From assembly GCA_963854835.1 (NCBI GenBank), contig OY978530.1, forward strand, positions 31,278,695-31,342,694: DNA of 64,000 nt, written 5' to 3'. A program made the translations under genes and the position numbers. Numbering within the stretch: position 1 is the first letter of the stretch; every line of letters begins with the position of its first letter. Positions 57,801 through 64,000 of this stretch are shown here, piece by piece. Below the pieces are notes generated by a model. The model saw nothing but the letters and a program-made list of their open reading frames with translations. It made no database searches and was not told where the DNA came from. The DNA comes from Megamerina dolium. Taxonomy: Eukaryota > Arthropoda > Insecta > Diptera > Megamerinidae.

Positions 57801-58559
57801 CACTATAAATTGAGCTTAACAATTTGATGATTTTAATCACAATTCATTTGTACGTATACATTTTTCAGTAATCAACACGATGTTTCTTTTATTCAACACT
57901 TTTAATGTTGTCAATCTTTTGTATGTAATGGCACAATAGTTCTATATATACAATAGTATTATTGTATGATTATACGTATGTACAATAAGTAAGTATATAA
58001 ATCTTTTAAATCACACAATGTTTCGCACAACTTAATTAACACGATTTAGAATATAAAACTATAGAAAACAAATCTTTTGAATTGTTAAAAATGAAAAAGG
58101 CGCGGAATGGCACGATCTCGATGGAAAAACTTCAAGGACCGAAATGGTGATGAAGATAACATCGGTCGATCATAACACGAACCGCGAAAATCCAACATAA
58201 AAGGTGAATTTATGTGGAGAGTTGGGTTGCCATATGGTAAGTATGAAAGGTAAGGTAAGTATAACTTGTTTTAGGGGGACGTAAGTATGTAAGTATACTT
58301 AATTCATTATATAGATTCTTCTTTCAGGGACTGACCATATGGCTTGTCTAAAAGGATTTAGACATCGCGGCCCGCATGCACTCGTGCATTAATTGAGCGC
58401 ATCTCGTAGCCGTGACAGTGAGCCGATCGCGTCCTCGATCGCTCGAGCTGTCCTTCGACGGACATTGGGAGTCGGTCGTCGTCCAGGCTGGGAGCTTCTC
58501 GCGGTGGAAACTACCTGTCGTGGCTCGACGAATTAGAAAACTGAATTAGCTTAAGGGCT
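57801..58559. other. No gene; possible 3' LTR of the minus-strand BEL element
   Basis: About 760 bp between the truncated LOA-like element and the BEL integrase end. The left half is AT-rich, the right half (58340-58540) GC-rich. A cluster of TAAGTAT-type motifs at 58227-58300 is notable. An LTR of the BEL element is expected here; without a second copy in the window its limits cannot be drawn. Confidence 0.45.
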
Positions 58560-58609
58560 TGAGCCAAAGTCTGATAGCGAAAAAAGAGATTTTTTTGGAT
58601 ATTACGATT

Positions 58610-59801
58610 TTACGCGAGCGGCAAAATACATAATTTTACTATTGGCCGCTTGAGAACGGCCGATTTGGTCCGAATATCTGCGACACGGATGTGGCCGTCA
58701 GATCCTCGATACAAATAAGTGACGCGTCCGAGACTCCATTCGTTGGGGGGCAGCAGCTCATCCTTGATGACCACCAGTTGACCTACTTCCAGCTCCTTTT
58801 GAGAGTGTTGCCATTTATAGCGTTTGTGCAGATCTTGTAGGTACTCAGTTTTCCATCTGCGGCTAAACTGGTGGTGAAGCGCCTTGAGTTTTTCCCATCG
58901 GTTTATTAGGGATATATCTTCCGAGTTGAGTTCGGGCAAGGCCGTTAGTGGAGCACCTCGCAGGAAGTGACCTGGAGTTAGCGCTATTAGTTCGTTGGGA
59001 TCTTGAGAGAGGGGAGACAATGGTCTAGAGCTGAGCACGGCTTCGATTCTACAGAGCAGAGTTGAGAACTCTTCGAAGCGGAATTTGTGATTGCCGGTAG
59101 TCTTTTTGAGATGAGCCTTAAAGCTTTTGACTGCCTACTCCCAGAGACCGCCGTGAGGCGGTCAATGGGTCAATACTTTGCCAGTCAATACCTTGCGAAG
59201 AGTATTGGGGCAGAATATCTTTGGACACCTCCTTAGAGAATTTGAGGAACATGATTTTGCGGGGAAGGCCTCTTCTGCCAACGAATCTGGCGAATGCGGC
59301 GCGGAATGCCTCTGTAGAGAGATCAGAGCACAATTCCAAATGAATGGCCTTTGTGGAAAAGCAGACAAATACAGCCACATAGCCTTTAAGAAAGGAAGCA
59401 GTTCGAAGCGTAGATGCTTTAATTTGGAATGGGCCTGCAAAATCAACACCTGTGGTAGCGAAAGGTACTGACAAGGTACACCGTTCAGGCGGCAGAGCTG
59501 CCATAATCTGTGATCGGACCTTTTGTTTGTGGATGGTACAAACTTTGCATAGAAATATGCATTTCCTTATGTGGGGCTTAAGACGAGGAATATAGAATTC
59601 TTGTCGAGCCATTCGGAACATGAGCCTTTGTTCTGCGTGTAGGAGCAGAGTATGGAGAAACTCGAGGTACAAAACGCAAAATCTTGATTTTTCAGGAAGA
59701 ATTATGGGGTGACGCTCACTATAACTAATACCAGAATGAGCTAATCGACCATTTACTCTCATGAGATTTTCCTTGTCGAGAAAAGGATTTAAAGTCAGCA
59801 A
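58610..59801 (-). pseudogene. pol: BEL/Pao integrase relic
   Basis: Minus strand. The zinc-binding domain (LLLHAEQRLMFRMARQEFYI, then CKVCTIHKQ) and first catalytic Asp (TTGVDFAGPFQI) are in the 59801-59118 frame, with SFLKGYVAVFVCFSTKAIHL. A deletion after RRGLPRKIM removes the second catalytic Asp (DNGTNF-type strand). The Glu region is in another frame (GGLWE visible as GVGSQK after a shift). The C-terminal part (59038-58610, 142 codons) is clean: LSSRPLSPLSQDPNELIALTPGHFL, KRYKWQHSQKELEVGQLV, NEWSLGRVTYLYRGSDG. Confidence 0.87.
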
Positions 59802-59825
59802 AGAGCTTTTATTGCTGACTGCGGT

Positions 59826-60390
59826 TTAGCTGAGAAGAGCCTTCAGCTCTTTGGGAAAATATTGCCATTGGGCTAACGAAATTAGCCGGCTTTTTGCGAA
59901 ACGAATTTCGTCCTGCGAGAGTGAGGAATTCGAAATTGAAGAAGATTTTCGCAATTTAGAGAATCCGTTATGGACAAAACGGAAAACGTAAGAAATCACA
60001 CGTAGTGCCCTTGAAAATGATGAGAACCGATCGAGAATTTTGGTATGGTCATCTAACGTGAGAAGAACCTTTATTTTCCTTTGCTTCGGGGGGCAAAGTA
60101 CTGGAAAGTGTTGGTTTTGTCCAGGCTTCTTCGGGCTGATGAAGCCATGCAGGGCCATTCCACCAAAGAGTATTGGACACAAGATCTTGGGGCTTGCATC
60201 CGCGTGTACCCAAATCAGCTGGATTTTCGCTGCTGATGACATGGCGCCAGATAGGCAGATTTTCAACGTTTTGGAGTATCTGGGCTGTACGATTAGCGAC
60301 GAACGTTTTCCATGTGTGAGGTGGTTTTTCCAGCCATGCGAGAACGATTTGAGAATCGGACCAGAAAAATATGTCTGAGAATTCGACATC
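59826..60390 (-). pseudogene. pol: BEL/Pao RNase H end and linker
   Basis: 187 codons open, continuing the RNase H C-terminus: KTLKICLSGAMSSAAKIQLIW, DASPKILCPI, a GGMALHGFIS segment (the WWxGP-type strand usual here), and the SFSRALRVISYVFRFVHNGF segment that in BEL elements follows RNase H. It is separated by frame breaks from its neighbours on both sides. Confidence 0.82.
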
Positions 60391-62229
60391 TTAAGTTTCT
60401 TTAAGGGACTTGGCTAGGTGCGAAAGTAAAACGGCGCCACACAATTCCAAACGTGGTAAGCTGACCGTCTGCAGAGGTGCAACTTTTCCTTTAGCCACCA
60501 GTAAATGACAGGATATTTGATTATTCATGTCCATTGATCGTATGTACAGGGCTGCACAATACGCTTTCTCTGAAGCGTCACAAAATCCATGAAGCTGGAT
60601 TCGCTTCTTCGGAGAGAATTGTACCCATCGAGGGATTTCCATGAGACCAATGGACGAAATGTTCTCCAGAAATACATTCCATTTGATGAGCGATCTGGGT
60701 TTCACGCATTCATCCCAGTCGGTGCCTTCTAACTAGAGTTCTTGGAGAAGCAGCTTGGCTTGAGTCATGATGGGCGAGAGCCATCCTGTCGGGTCAAAAA
60801 GTTTCGCAACGGCAGATAAAATTTGACGCTTGGTAGCAGCGGATGTTTTTCGATGGGCGATACTGAGTACGAGAATGTGTCAGTCAATGCATTCCATCGT
60901 ATTCCAAGGGTTTTTGTGGCACTGGCACTTTCAAATTTTAGAAAATCAGAATCGAGAAATTCTGATTTTGGGATATTTTCTAAAATTTTAGGATGATTTG
61001 CAGTAATCTTTCGTAATGGAAATCCTGCGGAGTTGAGGACTTTTATCACTTGAGATAAAGATTCTACTGCATCTGGAATTGTATGAAAACCAGATAATAC
61101 GTCATCCACATAGGTTTCATTGAAGATTATTTTTTCCACGAGAGAGAGAAATTCTTCTGGGAATCCTCAGCCAATTGTTGCAGTATTCTAATGGCTAAAT
61201 ATGGAGCGCAATTTACACCAAATGTGACTGTCTTCAATCGGAAATCTTGAATTGGAGAATTTGGTGACCTGCGAAAGAGAATTCGCTGGAAATCCTGGTC
61301 GTCATGGTGGACAAGAATTTTTCGGTACATCTTTTGTACATCGCCATTGAAAACGAATTGATATAGTCGCCACCTCAAAATGAGAACCATGAGATCTGGT
61401 TGTAATGTGGGACCTATATGTAATACGTCGTTAAGAGAATGGCCTGAGCCGCTGCTTCTTGAGGCATTAAAAACAACACGCACTTTGGTGGTTTTCTTTT
61501 CCGGCCTCACCACTGCTGATGTGGCAGGTAAAAGGAGAAATACTTGCCATCAGAGATGATTTCATGCAAGCCTGTGGGTTTCATATGATCCAGCGTGAGG
61601 TATTCTTCGAGAACCTCATCGTAAATGGCTTTGAGATCGCCTTTCTTTGAAAAATTTTTCTCCATACTGCGAAGTTGATTATAGGCTATGGTTCGAGAGT
61701 GACCAAGAGCCGTAAGAGCGGGAAAACTGGATTTAAATGGAAGCCTGACCACATATCTTCCATCTGACCTACGAGATGTGGTCCTCTGATAGTAGTCTTC
61801 ACAAGCTATATCTTCTTCCGATACTTGAGCTGGCTGATTGACTTCTTCCTGTTCCCAAAACTTCCTTAGTTGAGAACTAAGAAGTTCATTGGAAACTTCC
61901 TCTACCTGTGTCGAGAATGTTGACACTTTTTGAGAGATAGGGCCACTAATTATCCAGCCAAATATCGTATTCTGTGCGAGAAAGCTTCCACAGATATTAT
62001 GGCGGATTCCGGTTAGGAAGATTTGAGGAATCAAATCACTACCTATGACCATGCCAATTTGCGCCTGCACGAAGCAATTCGGGTCAACCAAATCTAACAT
62101 TTCGAATTGCTGCCAATCGAGCTTAGAAATTTTAAATGTGGGTAGAAATTTGGCCAATTGTGAGTGTACAATTGCCCGTGTCTGTAACTTTTTGTTAGCC
62201 TTTGGGGCGACACTAACGTAACGGTACAA
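60391..62229 (-). pseudogene. pol: BEL/Pao reverse transcriptase and RNase H relic
   Basis: Four frames in order. 62229-61507: protease-RT linker with IGSDLIPQIFLTGI, AQNTIFGWIISGPI, then DGRYVVRLPFK and AYNQLRSMEKNF. 61513-61127: KVRVVFNASRSSGSGHSLND, FNGDVQKMYRKILVHHDDQDF, FGVNCAPYLAIRIL. 61139-60765: ETYVDDVLSGFHT with catalytic YVDD, GFPLRKITANHP, TKTLGIRWN. 60705-60391: RNase H start with [18 protein letters not shown] and [13 protein letters not shown]. Each frame boundary is a small lesion. More diverged from the BEL element at 14.2-20.1 kb than the two gag relics are from each other. Confidence 0.88.
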
Positions 62230-63836
62230 GTCTGGTTAGAGTTTTGGATGGTTTTGCCACCCATTCCAGAAATTTCGACGTGAGTTGCTTGCGAAGGAAG
62301 CCTCAGCCGATTTTGTACCTTGGTAGAGATGAATGTTCGTTGAGAACCTTGGTCGATGAGTGCTCGAACCTTGTGAAGTTCTCCAAGATGCTCTATAGAG
62401 ACAAGAGCTGTGGGCAAAAGAATTCTTTCTTCATTTGAGGTGAACAATGCTTGCACCTTTGAAGAAGATTTGGAGCATGATGAGCAGGGTTGCTCATCTT
62501 CGGATGATCGGTCCTGAGATCTCAGGTTTCTGGAGTTTCTTGAGGGGGTTATCGTCTGCTGCGTGCTCTTTTTCTTATTGTGCGGCTGAAGCGTGGAGGT
62601 TTGCGCCAAAACCTTGGTGTTCCTACTGGGAATATTGTCTGCTGGTATGTGAAGCATCGTGTGATGCCTTCGCTGACATTGCAAACAGGAGTGTTTGCTC
62701 TTGCAGTCCCGTTTATGGTGAGTAAAAGCCAGGCAGTTCTCACAGAGATTGTGTTCTCGAACAAGCCTCACTCTATCACGAACAACTAACTTTTTAAACC
62801 GCTCACAGGATTTAAGCGAATGTGCGGCTTCGAAGATTGGACAAGAGAATGTGCGATTGCTTTCTGCAAAAAAGTTTTGGGTTTTGTTCTGGGATCTGTT
62901 TTGTGGAAATCCTGGTTTATTTGGCTTGACGCTGTTGAGCTTCTCCACGACTTCATACCTGAGAGTCAGGAATTCGTCCATTTGCTGCCATGTTGGGCGA
63001 TCCTTGCGGGAACTTAGGGATTGTTCCCAGAGAGCCAAGGAATCTTCAGGCAGTTTTGAACAGCAGATATGTACCACGATCGGGTCCCAATTCTCTGTCG
63101 TGACGCCTTGAGAGGATAAGACGGACAGAGAATTATTGATCGTGGTTTGCAATTTCTGAATTGCCTCGCTATTCTCGTAACTCACTTGAGGGAGGTTCAA
63201 GAGAGTTTGTATTTGCTTATCGACCAGAATTCGCTTGTTTTCGAAGCGGGCCTTTAGCGCATTCCATGCCAATTCGAAATTTTCGTTGTTGAGCGCGTAC
63301 TGCTTCACAATAGCTCCAGCTTTTCCTGCAGTTTTGTATCGGAGGTTATACAGTTTTTGGGCAGAAGAGAGTTTAGGGTGGTTTATGTAAACCGCCGTAA
63401 ACATGTCGCGGAAGGACGTCCATTCTTCGTACCCGCCTGAAAATGTTTCGGTATCACAAGTAGGAACAGTCAAGCAAATCGCGGAATTATTTGCCTGCTC
63501 TGTAGCAGAAATAGAGGTAATTTCTGCTTGTGATGGAAGTTCCAATCTGGAGGCTGATTGAACTTCTAAGAGATACGAAATCTGTGCTTTTATGGTGTGC
63601 ACGCGCTCTTGGCAGAGTTCCATTTTATTTCTCGCTGCCATTTTGAAATTACTGGGCAGCTCGTCCTCATCCGTTAAACCTACTCTTCTAAACGTGGACT
63701 TGACTTGATCATAATAGCAGCTCAAGTCCTCGAGCTTAGCCTTCAGGAGAGAAGATATTAAGTCTTCAACCGGAATTGTTGAAAACTTCGTGCAGAAATG
63801 CACCAGGTTGTCCGCCTCGAAAATAAACTCATTCAT
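62094..63836 (-). CDS. gag: BEL/Pao gag-protease frame
   Basis: 580 codons open. N-terminal helices (ADNLVHFCTKFSTIPVEDLI), the BEL gag core (GGYEEWTSFRDMFTAVYINHP, KLSSAQKLYNLRYKT, ELAWNALKARFENKRILV, LALWEQSLSSRKDRPTW), zinc-knuckle region at ~365-405 (CPIFEAAHSLKSC, CENCLAFTHHKRDC, CLQCQRRHHTMLH), Ser/Gln-rich linker, then the protease with catalytic Asp in ALIDQGSQRTFIS (~493). The pol frame overlaps its end (62229 onward), so a frameshift separates protease and linker. Upstream of the first Met, another frame (63840 to beyond 63980) is open with a basic, Lys/Glu-rich sequence that may be the true N-terminus. Element continues past the window. Confidence 0.88.
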   Translation of the reverse strand: MNEFIFEADNLVHFCTKFSTIPVEDLISSLLKAKLEDLSCYYDQVKSTFRRVGLTDEDELPSNFKMAARNKMELCQERVHTIKAQISYLLEVQSASRLELPSQAEITSISATEQANNSAICLTVPTCDTETFSGGYEEWTSFRDMFTAVYINHPKLSSAQKLYNLRYKTAGKAGAIVKQYALNNENFELAWNALKARFENKRILVDKQIQTLLNLPQVSYENSEAIQKLQTTINNSLSVLSSQGVTTENWDPIVVHICCSKLPEDSLALWEQSLSSRKDRPTWQQMDEFLTLRYEVVEKLNSVKPNKPGFPQNRSQNKTQNFFAESNRTFSCPIFEAAHSLKSCERFKKLVVRDRVRLVREHNLCENCLAFTHHKRDCKSKHSCLQCQRRHHTMLHIPADNIPSRNTKVLAQTSTLQPHNKKKSTQQTITPSRNSRNLRSQDRSSEDEQPCSSCSKSSSKVQALFTSNEERILLPTALVSIEHLGELHKVRALIDQGSQRTFISTKVQNRLRLPSQATHVEISGMGGKTIQNSNQTCTVTLVSPQRLTKSYRHGQLYTHNWPNFYPHLKFLSSIGSNSKC

Positions 63837-64000
63837 GGAGGGGTCATAAGCTTTTTTCTAGGAGTTTTCTTTGTTTCGAATAGAACTTTTGGCATTTTTT
63901 CCACTGCGCCTTTTGGAATAGCACCAGCTGACTCTGCCCTACGACCTTCAGAGGCTATTTCCTGCTTTTCTGGTGATTTCGTCACTGGCATATTTGACCG

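Overview
The window is eukaryotic, AT-rich and made almost entirely of transposable elements in many states of decay. I found no convincing single-copy host gene. The repertoire points to an insect, most likely a fly (Diptera): BEL/Pao LTR elements, Jockey-clade and LOA-like non-LTR elements with a DUF4780-type ORF1, several mariner lineages including a DD41D (rosa-type) relative, Tc1-like elements, Ty3/gypsy, copia, Helitron and Penelope fragments, and a tRNA-derived SINE. The species cannot be fixed from this alone.

Layout. 1-7.1 kb holds a dispersed repeat, a SINE, a decayed non-LTR element and two head-to-head pieces of an APE-endonuclease non-LTR element. 7.1-10.1 kb alternates (AT)n arrays with SINE copies, an irritans-like mariner and a second copy of the dispersed repeat. 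10.7-12.4 kb is a third copy of the APE-endonuclease element. 13.4-14.1 kb is a DD41D transposase relic. 14.2-20.1 kb is a young, gag-less BEL element with nearly identical LTRs, a 71-bp minisatellite in its leader and a broken pol. 20.2-22.9 kb carries a mariner and then a complete-ended Tc1 element whose terminal repeats have an IR/DR layout. 23.3-27.3 kb is a BEL gag region between LTR-like fragments. 27.3-31.3 kb is a mariner split by a Jockey element whose 871-codon ORF2 is intact. 31.4-33.7 kb is an internally deleted LOA-like element. 34.1-34.95 kb is a Penelope fragment and 35.1-36.5 kb a gypsy fragment on the minus strand. 36.8-39.1 kb mixes Tc1, SINE and mariner relics. 39.6-41.9 kb is a gypsy pol relic, 42-43.3 kb mariner plus copia, and 43.3-47.1 kb a Helitron helicase split by a second Jockey copy with a perfect 13-bp target duplication. 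47.1-51.7 kb is a long, decayed LOA-like element. 51.7-56.6 kb is a BEL gag/protease region ending in a 1.3-kb-armed palindrome. 56.6-57.8 kb is a third LOA-like ORF1. 58.6-64 kb is a long BEL element on the minus strand that runs off the window.

The genes do not form pathways; each is a self-mobilising unit or its relic. What links them is nesting order and the (AT)n arrays, which lie exactly at many element ends. The most interesting items are the large near-identical palindrome, the SINE family with (AT)n tails, the IR/DR Tc1 element, the gag-less BEL with its leader minisatellite and small membrane ORF, and the two nested Jockey insertions, one of which may still encode an active endonuclease/reverse transcriptase.
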